Shown one piece after another: positions 1-7,268 of a DNA stretch of 12,382 nucleotides. Below the pieces are notes generated by a model. That model worked only from the letters and a program-made list of their open reading frames with translations. It made no database searches and was not told where the DNA came from. Numbering within the stretch: the first letter of the stretch is position 1; each line of letters begins with the position of its first letter. A program made the translations under genes and the position numbers. The stretch spans positions 1-12,382 of the forward strand of contig JAHZHZ010000029.1 in NCBI GenBank assembly GCA_019419995.1. Reading direction: 5' to 3'. The stretch is from Clostridiales bacterium (lineage in GTDB: Bacteria; Bacillota; Clostridia; Christensenellales; Aristaeellaceae).

Positions 1-45
1 ATCGTTTTCAAGGATCGCGCCGCCGCTCTCGCGACAACGTTTGAT

Positions 46-74
46 ATTATAGCAAGGGTCTGCCCTCTTGTCAA
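46..74 (-). promoter_or_regulatory. Consensus promoter pointing out of the window
   Basis: On the minus strand there is a perfect -35 TTGACA (74-69), a 17-base spacer and a perfect -10 TATAAT (51-46). Transcription would start near position 39 and leave the window at base 1. The transcribed leader is GC-rich and contains CTTGAAAAC, a string common in leaders of Firmicute rRNA operons. A stable-RNA operon just beyond the left edge is therefore likely, but that is inference. The promoter lies just downstream of the dpaB stop. Confidence 0.75.
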
Positions 75-118
75 TGGTTTTTTGGAAGTTTTTGTCAGTT
101 TAACACGAGGCGCATTTT

Positions 119-727
119 TCAATCACAATCTGGCGCTTTTCCCCACAAAACGGGTTGAATCTGCCGGTTTTGCAGAGCCAGTGCAGCGCTTTCGGGAAGT
201 TTTTCAAACAGTGCCACCGCGGAATTAGGCTTCTGTACAGGATCGTCTTGTCGGAAAGGCGCGAAAAAGATATGCTTGGTATTCATCAACTTTCCGATAT
301 TCTGAGCAGCGGCACCCAAAGCATCGTTGGTAGACACGGCGATGAGCACAGGCCGGGCATTGCGCAGATGGGATTTTACGCTAAGCGTCACCGGCGTATC
401 GCAAATGCCGTTGGCAATCTTCGCCAGGCTATTGCCGGTGCAGGGGGCCACGATGAGCAGATCAAAGATCTTCTTCGGGCCGATGGGCTCCACCTGGGGA
501 ATATTAGCCAGTACAGCGTGACCACAAATCTCCTCAAATTCCGCCAGGGCGTCCTGGGCAGCATAGAAGCGAGTATCGAGGGATGCAGCATTGAAGGACA
601 TAATGGGCGTAAGCTCTGCCCCAGCGTTCCGCAGTGCACGCCAGGCATCAAAAACCTTTTGAAAAGTACAGAAGGAACCGGTCATCGCGCAGCCGATGCG
701 CACACCGCTTAAATCAATTTTCGTCAT
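119..727 (-). CDS. dpaB: Dipicolinate synthase subunit B (SpoVFB/DpaB)
   Basis: DpaB is the flavoprotein-like subunit of dipicolinate synthase. With DpaA it converts the lysine-pathway intermediate dihydrodipicolinate, or its open precursor, to dipicolinic acid in the mother cell; the product is loaded into the spore core. The 202-residue product has the family's start, a beta strand followed by IGCAMTGSFCTF (residues 11-22), then the core LLIVAPCTGNSLAKIANGI and DTPVT typical of flavoprotein-fold decarboxylase-like proteins. The chosen ATG (727) has GGAGGAGG upstream and overlaps the end of dpaA by 14 bases, so translation is probably coupled; an upstream ATG at 781 would only add residues from the dpaA overlap. 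No asd or dapA gene follows, unlike the Bacillus spoVF operon. No clear terminator is visible after the stop. Confidence 0.92.
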   Translation of the reverse strand: MTKIDLSGVRIGCAMTGSFCTFQKVFDAWRALRNAGAELTPIMSFNAASLDTRFYAAQDALAEFEEICGHAVLANIPQVEPIGPKKIFDLLIVAPCTGNSLAKIANGICDTPVTLSVKSHLRNARPVLIAVSTNDALGAAAQNIGKLMNTKHIFFAPFRQDDPVQKPNSAVALFEKLPESAALALQNRQIQPVLWGKAPDCD

Positions 728-1538
728 GGCATTCTTCCTCCTCCCAGCGCAAAACGGCATTAAAGATAGCTCTGGCCGCACTCAGCGGACAATACCTTCC
801 AGGCAATCCAGGTTCCCGTCCCGCGTGCAAGTTTAGCTCTCGGGCCGCATCCAGATCCACCCCATAGGGCGGGCTGGCCAGATCTAAAATGCGGGCGTCT
901 AAATCCAAATGCCGGAGCACCTCCGCATCTATGACGGTGGCAGGCGGCGTGGAAAAGATGAGTTTTCGCCCGACCAAAGCGCGAGCAACGTCCCTGAGAT
1001 CCGCGACTTCTGCGCCAGATTCCTGTGCCGCCCTCCGCTTAGCCTCGTGGCCAGACACCACCAATACCCGTACGTTCATGCCCAGCAGGATTTCTGTCAG
1101 TGCACGACCGATGCGGCCATAGCCCACTACGGCACAAGGCAAATCCCCAATTCTTCCCTGAACTTCCGAAGCCGCGATGGCCACCGCTGCCTCAGCGGTG
1201 AGATAGGCGTTTTCCTGAAGCAACGTTTCATCTTCCCAGAGGTTTATGTATTGAAGATCCCATCTGCGCCTCTGGGGAAACTTTGGCCCGCACAGCAGCA
1301 ATACGCTCCCAGGCGAAAGTTGTTGAAGCAGCTCCTCTTGGCTCCAATCTCCTTCCGAGAGAGGCCAGCGCATGGGCCAATTGGAAATCACGCAGCTGTA
1401 ATGTCTGAGTTCGCCAATGGACGCCAATTCATCCGAGGCCTTTTCCTGAAGGAAGCCCACAGCCTGCCGCCCACTTTCGTTGAGCATGGCGACCAGATGC
1501 ACAAATCGCAAGTCGCCGCCGAGTACCGCATAGCGCAT
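714..1538 (-). CDS. dpaA: Dipicolinate synthase subunit A (SpoVFA/DpaA)
   Basis: DpaA is the NAD(P)-binding dehydrogenase-like subunit of dipicolinate synthase and acts in the sporulating mother cell. The protein opens with a short beta strand, YAVLGGDLRF, as DpaA proteins do. It carries the family stretch NAYLTAEAAV (about residues 110-119), followed by a Rossmann dinucleotide motif GYGRIGRAL near the middle. It ends with LPGRYCPLSAARAI, also typical of the family. Length (274 residues) is normal. Two ATGs are possible, 1544 and 1538. I chose 1538 because GGCGGGG then lies at a usable distance, whereas it directly abuts the 1544 ATG. dpaB follows with a 14-base overlap. Expression is expected late in sporulation from a mother-cell sigma factor. 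Confidence 0.92.
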   Translation of the reverse strand: MRYAVLGGDLRFVHLVAMLNESGRQAVGFLQEKASDELASIGELRHYSCVISNWPMRWPLSEGDWSQEELLQQLSPGSVLLLCGPKFPQRRRWDLQYINLWEDETLLQENAYLTAEAAVAIAASEVQGRIGDLPCAVVGYGRIGRALTEILLGMNVRVLVVSGHEAKRRAAQESGAEVADLRDVARALVGRKLIFSTPPATVIDAEVLRHLDLDARILDLASPPYGVDLDAARELNLHAGREPGLPGRYCPLSAARAIFNAVLRWEEEECHDEN

Positions 1539-1561
1539 AAACATCCCCGCCTTTCACTGAA

Positions 1562-1593
1562 GCATGGTATGCCTACAGCGAAAAAAGGGTTCG
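1562..1593 (-). promoter_or_regulatory. Possible sigma-K-type promoter for dpaAB
   Basis: Minus-strand CATACCATG (1570-1562) resembles the sigma-K -10 consensus CATAnnnTA with one mismatch. An AC lies about 17 bases upstream (near 1590). It would give a leader of about 15-20 bases before dpaA. The spoVF operon of Bacillus is sigma-K dependent, which fits. The match is short and could be chance. Confidence 0.35.
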
Positions 1594-1623
1594 CCATGCC
1601 TCGCTCGTCTGGGAACCGCGGTA

Positions 1624-1651
1624 AAAAATATCCTCCGGCACAGCCGGAGGA
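1624..1651 (-). terminator. Rho-independent terminator of the guaB-HAD-zinc ribbon unit
   Basis: TCCTCCGGC (1631-1639) and GCCGGAGGA (1643-1651) form a perfect 9-bp stem with a 3-base loop. Read on the minus strand it is followed by TATTTTTTA, a good U-tract. It lies after the zinc-ribbon gene and before dpaA, separating the two minus-strand units. Confidence 0.85.
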
Positions 1652-1758
1652 CAAAAGTTATTATTATAACGTTGATAACCATTACGGCGCTTTTGCGGGG
1701 AATAAATTTGCTGCATTCCACTAACAACAGAAAACGCCAGACGACTTACCCAATAAAT

Positions 1759-1977
1759 TCAGCCGTTGAGCAGGAAATCCAGCACATTCCAGCCGGTGCC
1801 AGTCTGTGCCTTATACAGCTCCGTAAAGCCACAGTTACCGCAACTAATGGTAACAAACTTCTTATTTTGAATATCGAATATCTTTGCAAAGTTACCGCCA
1901 GTAGCCTGGAACTGGTCTGTCTCATAGTGGGTACAGCCGCACTTGGGACACACATACTGAACCTGTCTATCTTCCAT
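1759..1977 (-). CDS. Small zinc-ribbon putative nucleic-acid-binding protein
   Basis: This 72-residue protein has two Cys pairs, CPKCG (Cys10, Cys13) and SCGNCGF (Cys46, Cys49), forming a single zinc ribbon. The second pair is followed by TELYK and a short tail. This layout matches the small Firmicute zinc-ribbon family described as Zn-ribbon-containing, possibly nucleic-acid-binding proteins. No partner or target can be read from the sequence. The ATG at 1977 has GAGGAGGAG upstream. It starts 12 bases after the stop of the HAD phosphatase gene and is the last gene before the terminator, so it is co-transcribed with guaB and the phosphatase. Confidence 0.75.
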   Translation of the reverse strand: MEDRQVQYVCPKCGCTHYETDQFQATGGNFAKIFDIQNKKFVTISCGNCGFTELYKAQTGTGWNVLDFLLNG

Positions 1978-1989
1978 GGAAACTCCTCC

Positions 1990-2781
1990 TCACTGAGCAA
2001 TATCGCCCACACCGTCCAAGATGTAGGTAGGACGGTAGGGATAATTGTCCACTTCTTCCCGGCTGGTACATCCCGAAAGCACCAACACCGTGTCAAGGCC
2101 CGATTCCATGCCGGCGATGATATCCGTGTCCATGCGGTCGCCCACCATAGCAGCCTCTTCCGAGTGGACCCCCAACATCTTCAGCCCCGTGCGCATCATC
2201 AGCGGGTTGGGCTTACCCATGAAATAGGCCTTTTTACCCGTGGCCAGCTCCACCGGCGCCACCAGTGCCCGACAGGCAGGTGCAATCCCCTCTTCCACGG
2301 GCCCAGTGAGATCGGAGTTGGTAGCGATAAGCCGCGCCCCCTGCATCACCAAATGCACGGCCTTGCTGATTACTTCATAATTATACGCCGCCGTTTCCCC
2401 TACAATCACGTAATCCGGATCCACGTCATTCATGGATATCCCGCAATCGTAAAGGGCATTGATCAGGCCCGGCGCACCGATGACATAGGCCGTACAGCCC
2501 GGCATCTGCCGGCTAAGGAAATGGGCAGTAGCCAGAGCGCTGGTGTAAAAATGCTCCTCGCCTACGCACAGCCCCATGCGCTGGAGCTTTTGCTTCAGTT
2601 CCCTGGGAGAGCGCTCGCTGGAATTGGTTAGAAAAAGATACTGCTTGTTTTCTCGATGCAGCCAATCCACAAATTCCTTGACCCCGGGCAGCAGCTGGCG
2701 CCCCCGGTAGATCACGCCGTCCATATCGCAGATAAAGCCCTTTCTTTGCCGCAGGGCGCTAAGATTCAGCTGTTGCGTCAT
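1990..2781 (-). CDS. HAD-IIA family hydrolase, NagD-like phosphatase
   Basis: A 263-residue phosphatase of the haloacid dehalogenase superfamily, subclass IIA (NagD/AraL/PGP type). Motif I is DMDGVIYRG with nucleophile Asp19 and acid-base Asp21. Motif II is LFLTNSS (Ser/Thr at about residues 52-55). Motif III is the Lys in GKPNP, and motif IV is VGDRMDTDI, the Mg2+-binding acidic cluster. A C2-type cap sits between motifs II and III. Members remove phosphate from small sugars, nucleotides or glycolytic side products; the substrate here cannot be told. The ATG at 2781 has GGGAGG at a good distance. It lies 25 bases after guaB on the same strand, so nucleotide monophosphates are a contextual guess. 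Confidence 0.9.
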   Translation of the reverse strand: MTQQLNLSALRQRKGFICDMDGVIYRGRQLLPGVKEFVDWLHRENKQYLFLTNSSERSPRELKQKLQRMGLCVGEEHFYTSALATAHFLSRQMPGCTAYVIGAPGLINALYDCGISMNDVDPDYVIVGETAAYNYEVISKAVHLVMQGARLIATNSDLTGPVEEGIAPACRALVAPVELATGKKAYFMGKPNPLMMRTGLKMLGVHSEEAAMVGDRMDTDIIAGMESGLDTVLVLSGCTSREEVDNYPYRPTYILDGVGDIAQ

Positions 2782-2806
2782 ATATTCTTTTCCTCCCGAT
2801 TCGCGA

Positions 2807-4309
2807 TCAATTCTTGCCGCTGGTAGAACGGAGGGTTACATCATGATAGCCACCCTCCACGATGCTCACGGAAGATACCAGTGTCAACTTGGCATTCCTC
2901 TGCAGATCGGCAATGGTGGTCACGCCGCAGTTGCACATGGTGGATTTAACTTTATACAGGCTCTTAGCCACATTATCCCGCAGGGAACCGGCATAAGTGA
3001 CGTACGAATCTACGCCCTCCTCAAAGCTAAGCTTGGACTTGCCGCCGAGATCGTATCTCTGCCAGTTGCGGGCGCGGTTGGAACCCTCTCCCCAGTATTC
3101 TTTGACATAGGAACCGTTAATCATCAGTTTCTGGGTGGGGCTCTCATCAAAGCGGGCGAAGTAGCGACCCAGCATGATGAAATCTGCACCCATGGCTAGT
3201 GCCAGGGTCATATGATAGTCGTGCACGATGCCTCCATCGGAACAGATAGGCACATAAATACCTGTCTTTTCATAGTACTCATCCCTAGCGGCAGCTACTT
3301 CGATCAGCGCCGTAGCCTGGCCGCGTCCAATGCCTTTGGTCTCCCGAGTGATGCAGATGGATCCACCGCCGATGCCTACTTTAACAAAGTCCGCACCCTG
3401 CTCCGCCAGGAACATAAAGCCATCCCGGTCTACCACATTACCCGCGCCCACCTTGACGCTGTCGCCATACTTTTCCCGGATAAACTTAATGGTACGGGCC
3501 TGCCAGCAGCTATAGCCCTCGGAGGAATCGATGCACAACACATCCGCTCCGGCCTCGATCAGTGCCGGAACACGCTTTTCATAATCCAGGGTATTGATGC
3601 CTGCACCCACCATATAACTCTTCTTGGCATCCAGCAGCTCCAGAGGATTTTCCTTGTGCTGAGAATAGTCTTTACGGAAAACAAAGTACATCATTCGCCC
3701 CTCGTCATCCACCACGGGCAGCGAATTGAGCTTATGTTCCCAAATAATATCATTGGCTTCCTTGAGGGTGGTGCCTGCAGGTGCGGTAATCAACTTCTCC
3801 AGAGGCGTCATGAAACTGGATACGGGCAGACTGGTTTCCATGCGGGAGACGCGATAATCGCGGCTGGTGACCACGCCCAATAGATGGCCGTTGGGCTTGC
3901 CATCATCGGTAACGGCAATGGTATTGTGGCCATGCTCTTCCACCAAATCCAACACATCCTGCAGGGTCTGGTCCGGGCGCACGTTGGAATCGCTAACCAC
4001 AAAGCCGGCTTTATAATTCTTGACCCGAGCCACCATGGCTGCCTCATCTTCGATGCTCTGGGAGCCATAGATAAAGGACATTCCGCCTTCCCGCGCAAGG
4101 GCAATCGCCATAGTGTCATTGGACACGGACTGCATGATCGCGGAAACCAGCGGAATGTTCAGATGAATGGACGCTTCCTCGCCCTTTTTAAATTTGACCA
4201 GCGGCGTTCTCAGCGAGACATTGGCCGGAATGCAGGTTTCGGAGGTGTATCCCGGAATCAGCAGGTACTCGCTGAAAGTGTGTGAAGGTTCACTGAAGTA
4301 ATGCGCCAT
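2807..4309 (-). CDS. guaB: IMP dehydrogenase, Tritrichomonas foetus-like type
   Basis: IMP dehydrogenase oxidises IMP to XMP with NAD+, the committed step of GMP synthesis, in the cytoplasm. The 500-residue protein has a (beta/alpha)8 barrel split by two CBS domains (about 100-155 and 162-215). The loop GGGSICITRE holds catalytic Cys319. IMP phosphate contacts include SDGGI and MLGRYFARF. The flap RARNWQRYD gives the Arg418-Tyr419 catalytic pair. The wording of the C-terminal half (GIGRGQATA, DYHMTLALAMGADF, STMCNCG, LVSSVSIVEGG) matches the T. foetus enzyme, as do Lys310, Arg382 and Glu431, rather than the common GPGSICTTR bacterial type. Lys310 and Glu431 are the residues linked to mycophenolic acid insensitivity in T. 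foetus. The ATG at 4309 has AAGGGG upstream. It is the first gene of a three-gene unit. Confidence 0.95.
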   Translation of the reverse strand: MAHYFSEPSHTFSEYLLIPGYTSETCIPANVSLRTPLVKFKKGEEASIHLNIPLVSAIMQSVSNDTMAIALAREGGMSFIYGSQSIEDEAAMVARVKNYKAGFVVSDSNVRPDQTLQDVLDLVEEHGHNTIAVTDDGKPNGHLLGVVTSRDYRVSRMETSLPVSSFMTPLEKLITAPAGTTLKEANDIIWEHKLNSLPVVDDEGRMMYFVFRKDYSQHKENPLELLDAKKSYMVGAGINTLDYEKRVPALIEAGADVLCIDSSEGYSCWQARTIKFIREKYGDSVKVGAGNVVDRDGFMFLAEQGADFVKVGIGGGSICITRETKGIGRGQATALIEVAAARDEYYEKTGIYVPICSDGGIVHDYHMTLALAMGADFIMLGRYFARFDESPTQKLMINGSYVKEYWGEGSNRARNWQRYDLGGKSKLSFEEGVDSYVTYAGSLRDNVAKSLYKVKSTMCNCGVTTIADLQRNAKLTLVSSVSIVEGGYHDVTLRSTSGKN

Positions 4310-4365
4310 CGTACATCGCCCCTTTTCAAAAGTTTAAATTATATATAGGAAAAACTATTTTATTT

Positions 4366-4374
4366 ATTATATCA
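4366..4374 (-). promoter_or_regulatory. Extended -10 promoter for guaB
   Basis: On the minus strand TGATATAAT gives a TGn extended -10 with a perfect TATAAT, about 55 bases before the guaB ATG. The -35 is weak, which is usual for extended -10 promoters. The leader is too short for a purine riboswitch. The 4310-4526 interval separates guaB from the divergent kinase operon; I could not find a convincing plus-strand promoter in it. Confidence 0.55.
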
Positions 4375-4526
4375 CTTTCCTGCACCCTTTGCATCACGTT
4401 TGGGTTACTTTCCTGTTGAGAGCGGGATTATTTCCATCCTGAAGCTCTCAAATTCTTGCGCCCGGCAGGAATTTATCCCTCGAAAGTCGAAATAAGGTAT
4501 GTTTGGGAGGAGGTGTGCTTGGGATA

Positions 4527-5258
4527 ATGGAAGTTTATAATTTTACGGTAAATGGTTTGGAAATTCAGGCAGAATTTTCCAGCCAGGCTCGGGAAAAAAT
4601 CTATCTTCCGCTGTTGGCCCACCTTAAAACCCTGCGCCTCAATATGAACCGGCCCCTGGTGGTCTTTTTGGCAGCACCTCCCGCAGCAGGCAAGAGTACC
4701 CTGTGTTGCTATCTGGAAATGCTCTCCCGCAGCCGCACGGAGCTGATGCCCATACAGGCTGTAGGCATTGACGGCTTTCACTATCCTCAGGCTTATCTAA
4801 ACCGCCACCAGATTCTACGAGACGGGCAGCCAATTCCCCTAACAAAGATCAAGGGTGCGCCCGAGACCTATGACGTAGAAAAGCTACACGCCCGGCTGGA
4901 AGAAGTTGGTAAGCCCGGCCTACGCTGGCCGTTATATGACCGGCGCATTCATGATCCCGTGGAGGACGCAGTGGAACTTCATTCGCAAATTCTGATCGTA
5001 GAGGGCAACTGGTTACTGCTGGATGAAGATCCCTGGCAAAAATTGAAATGCGACTATTCCATCTTTCTGCGAGCTGGGGACCCTCGGCAACTGGAGCGCA
5101 TCGTTCAGCGCAAAATCATGGGCGGCTTTGACGAACAGACTGCACGAGAAGCTGTAAAGAACAACGACTGGCCGAATATTCAGCGCTGCCTGAATCATTC
5201 TCGCCGAGCAGATCTGAACCTGGGCTACGGCCCGGACGGTAAAGTGGAGGTACTATGA
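4527..5258 (+). CDS. P-loop nucleoside/nucleotide kinase family protein
   Basis: A 243-residue small-molecule kinase of the phosphoribulokinase/uridine kinase/pantothenate kinase class of P-loop proteins. The Walker A motif is AAPPAAGKST (residues 49-58). Further family marks are VGIDGFH (79-85), LRWPLYDRRIHDPVEDA, and ILIVEGNWLLLDE (about 155-167), the pattern of the family containing E. coli YggC. The phosphate acceptor is not known. The ATG at 4527 is preferred; AGGAGG ends 13 bases upstream, slightly far, and in-frame GTG or TTG starts further up overlap the ribosome site itself. It overlaps proC by 4 bases (ATGA), so it heads a three-gene operon with proC and a DUF89 phosphatase. Confidence 0.82.
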   Translation: MEVYNFTVNGLEIQAEFSSQAREKIYLPLLAHLKTLRLNMNRPLVVFLAAPPAAGKSTLCCYLEMLSRSRTELMPIQAVGIDGFHYPQAYLNRHQILRDGQPIPLTKIKGAPETYDVEKLHARLEEVGKPGLRWPLYDRRIHDPVEDAVELHSQILIVEGNWLLLDEDPWQKLKCDYSIFLRAGDPRQLERIVQRKIMGGFDEQTAREAVKNNDWPNIQRCLNHSRRADLNLGYGPDGKVEVL

Positions 5259-6043
5259 GAAAACTGGCATTCATCGGACTGGGAAACATGGGCCGGGCTA
5301 TTTGTTCCGGCTTGATCGCTGGCGGCGCCATGGCGCCCGAAAATATTCTGGGCTATGCGCCTCATTGGGACAGGCTATCGGCTTACGCGGCGGAAACAGG
5401 TATCGTTCCCTGCCATAGTGCTCAGGAGGCAGTGGAAAGCGCCGATACGGTACTCATTGCTGTCAAACCCTACGTGATTGAAAGCGTGCTCGCGCAGCTG
5501 AAGCAGGTACTTAGAGGAAAGGCTCTGGTGAGCGTGGCGCTGGGATACGACTATCAGCGTTTGTGCAAGCTGGTAGATGAAAACACCCGGGTGCAATTTG
5601 TCATGCCCAACACACCCGCCATGGTAGGTGCAGGTGTAATGTTGTTTGAACAGGCCTGTTCTCTGGAAGCCAACGAGAGAAAAGAACTAATGGAGAAATT
5701 CTCCGTTTTGGGCGTGGTTGAAGAATTGCCCAGCCATTTAATGAGCATCGGCGGCACTCTATCCGGCTGTGGACCAGCCTTCTGCGCCATGGTAATCGAA
5801 GCCATGGCAGATGCGGGCGTCAAGTACGGTCTGCCCAGAGACACCGCCTACCGCCTGGCCAGCAAGACCCTCTCCGGCACAGGCGAGATGCAACTGACCA
5901 CTCGTCAGCACCCGGGTATCATCAAGGATGGCGTATGTTCTCCCGGTGGCACCACCATCCGGGGAGTAGAAGCATTGGAGAGAGCAGGTCTACGCGCCGC
6001 CTTTTTGGACGCGGTACAGGCCATTATGGAGAAGGACCGATGA
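5255..6043 (+). CDS. proC: Pyrroline-5-carboxylate reductase
   Basis: ProC reduces 1-pyrroline-5-carboxylate to proline with NAD(P)H, the last step of proline synthesis. The 262-residue protein has the N-terminal dinucleotide motif FIGLGNMGRAI (Gly8, Gly10, Gly13), the conserved VMPNTPAMVGAG (116-127) and the C-terminal P5CR signature DGVCSPGGTTIRGVEALE (225-242). The length is normal. The start overlaps the kinase stop (ATGA) and the stop overlaps the next start (ATGA), so the three genes are translationally coupled. No proA or proB is nearby. Confidence 0.96.
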   Translation: MRKLAFIGLGNMGRAICSGLIAGGAMAPENILGYAPHWDRLSAYAAETGIVPCHSAQEAVESADTVLIAVKPYVIESVLAQLKQVLRGKALVSVALGYDYQRLCKLVDENTRVQFVMPNTPAMVGAGVMLFEQACSLEANERKELMEKFSVLGVVEELPSHLMSIGGTLSGCGPAFCAMVIEAMADAGVKYGLPRDTAYRLASKTLSGTGEMQLTTRQHPGIIKDGVCSPGGTTIRGVEALERAGLRAAFLDAVQAIMEKDR

Positions 6044-6951
6044 ACACAGAAGTTATAATTCCTACCCCCAATCCTCCCGAGCGGCTGCTTGGTTTGGAAT
6101 GCTTGAATTGCGCACTAAACCAGGTAACTGCCACCACGGAACTGGCAGGTCTACCCTGGGAAGAACGTTTAGAACTGATGAAGTCAGCCATCGACCATCT
6201 GGCCACCCACGATCTGGCCCGGAATAACTGCATCACCATCGAAGAAATCTACCGCATCGTGACTCGCCACCTAGGAGATGAAGATCCCTATCGGGAGACT
6301 AAGGCTCACTTCAATAGAGGAATGATGCGCCTGTGGCCGGAAGTACGCCGCCACATCGCTGAAAGCGCCGATCCCTTGAGTACAGCCGTGCGTGCCGCCA
6401 TTGCAGGTAATCTAATCGATCTGGCTGCTCTTGGCCTGGATGTGGATCTGAGCGTCGCTATGGCCAAGGTACACGAGGTGGAATCGGGCGAATTGTATAT
6501 CGATGACTGCAATCGCCTCAAACAAGCCCTTTCCCGGGCACAAACGCTGCTGGTATTAGGTGACAACTGTGGAGAAATCGCCATGGACCGGCTATTGATC
6601 GAAACCATCCTGCAGCTCTATCCAAACATCCGGGTTCAATATGGGGTGCGGGGCACAGCCGTAGTCAACGACGTCACTCGGGAAGACGCAGCCATGGTAG
6701 GCATGGAGGAAGTGGCTGAAGTGATCGATAATGGCGATTGCCTGTTAACCACCATGCTCAGCCGCACCAGCGACGCCTTCAATCGCGCCTTCTATGGAGC
6801 AGACGTAATCATCGCCAAAGGCATGGGCAATTATGAGGGCCTGCACGCCTGCGCCCGGGACAACATCTTCTTTTTGCTGATTGCAAAGTGCAATGTCATC
6901 GCTCGGATGACCGGTACACCTAAGGGCAGTATTTTGTGCATGGAAAAATGA
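6040..6951 (+). CDS. DUF89 / ARMT1-like metal-dependent phosphatase
   Basis: DUF89 proteins are metal-dependent phosphatases that hydrolyse sugar phosphates or damaged phosphometabolites; the family includes human ARMT1 and the domain attached to eukaryotic pantothenate kinase PANK4. This 303-residue prokaryotic form begins with a Cys pair, ECLNCAL (Cys21, Cys24). It has the core RAAIAGNLIDLA (118-129), LVLGDNCGEI (171-180) with the metal-binding Asp-Asn pair, and AKGMGNYEGL (259-268). The ATG at 6040 overlaps the proC stop by 4 bases, so upstream in-frame ATGs inside proC are not needed. It is the last gene of the kinase-proC operon and is followed by a hairpin. The substrate is unknown; the co-transcribed kinase may produce it. 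Confidence 0.88.
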   Translation: MNTEVIIPTPNPPERLLGLECLNCALNQVTATTELAGLPWEERLELMKSAIDHLATHDLARNNCITIEEIYRIVTRHLGDEDPYRETKAHFNRGMMRLWPEVRRHIAESADPLSTAVRAAIAGNLIDLAALGLDVDLSVAMAKVHEVESGELYIDDCNRLKQALSRAQTLLVLGDNCGEIAMDRLLIETILQLYPNIRVQYGVRGTAVVNDVTREDAAMVGMEEVAEVIDNGDCLLTTMLSRTSDAFNRAFYGADVIIAKGMGNYEGLHACARDNIFFLLIAKCNVIARMTGTPKGSILCMEK

Positions 6952-6962
6952 AGTTTAAAGCA

Positions 6963-7002
6963 CGGAGGCGGGCACTTTGTTCCCCGCCTTCGTATTTGTT
7001 TC
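6963..7002 (+). terminator. Terminator after the DUF89 gene
   Basis: CGGAGGCGGG (6963-6972) pairs with CCCGCCTTCG (6983-6992) as a 10-bp stem with one G-T pair and a 10-base loop, followed by TATTTGTTT. The U-tract is imperfect but the position fits the end of the kinase-proC-DUF89 operon. Confidence 0.65.
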
Positions 7003-7045
7003 AGCCGGAGAACAAGTTAAAAAAAGAAAAAACAGACTGCAGCTA

Positions 7046-7074
7046 TTGACAAACTTCCCACCGTGCAGTATAAT
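7046..7074 (+). promoter_or_regulatory. Consensus promoter for the tRNA pair
   Basis: TTGACA (7046-7051), a 17-base spacer and TATAAT (7069-7074), all perfect. Transcription would start near 7081, about 36 bases before the tRNA-Gln 5' end. The strength suits stable RNA genes. Confidence 0.9.
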
Positions 7075-7116
7075 AAAATGCGTCGGTTGGGTACGATTCG
7101 TGCTCAGTTGACAGAT

Positions 7117-7190
7117 TGCCGAATTGTGTAATGGTAGCACCCATGACTCTGACTCATGTTGTCTAGGTTCGAATCCTAGTTCGGCAGCCA
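7117..7190 (+). tRNA. tRNA-Gln (anticodon CTG)
   Basis: The acceptor arm TGCCGAA (7117-7123) pairs with TTCGGCA (7180-7186); a G discriminator and an encoded CCA (7188-7190) follow. The anticodon stem CATGA/TCATG encloses loop CTCTGAC, so the anticodon is CTG and the tRNA reads CAG (Gln). The T loop GGTTCGAATCC is standard. It is separated from the next tRNA by 3 bases and shares its promoter and terminator. Confidence 0.95.
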
Positions 7191-7193
7191 TAA

Positions 7194-7268
7194 GCCTCCA
7201 TGGTCAAGCGGTTAAGACGTCGCCCTCTCACGGCGAAAACTGGGGTTCGAGTCCCCATGGAGGTGCCA
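7194..7268 (+). tRNA. tRNA-Glu (anticodon CTC)
   Basis: The acceptor arm GCCTCCA (7194-7200) pairs with TGGAGGT (7258-7264, one G-T pair); a G discriminator and CCA end at 7268. The anticodon stem TCGCC/GGCGA encloses loop CTCTCAC, so the anticodon is CTC and the tRNA reads GAG (Glu). The T arm is GGGGTTCGAGTCCCC. Its last bases begin a direct repeat that recurs at 9082. Confidence 0.95.

Noticed and set aside
1564..2631. Long plus-strand ORF opposite the zinc-ribbon and HAD genes
   Set aside because: It is antisense to two well-supported genes, shows no recognisable motifs, and crosses a perfect terminator hairpin.
2843..4285. Three plus-strand ORFs opposite guaB
   Set aside because: They are shadows of the guaB coding sequence; their His-, Gln- and Ile-rich compositions are typical of antisense translation.
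4310..4526. Purine riboswitch upstream of guaB
   Set aside because: The promoter leaves a leader of only about 50 bases, and no aptamer-like paired structure was seen.
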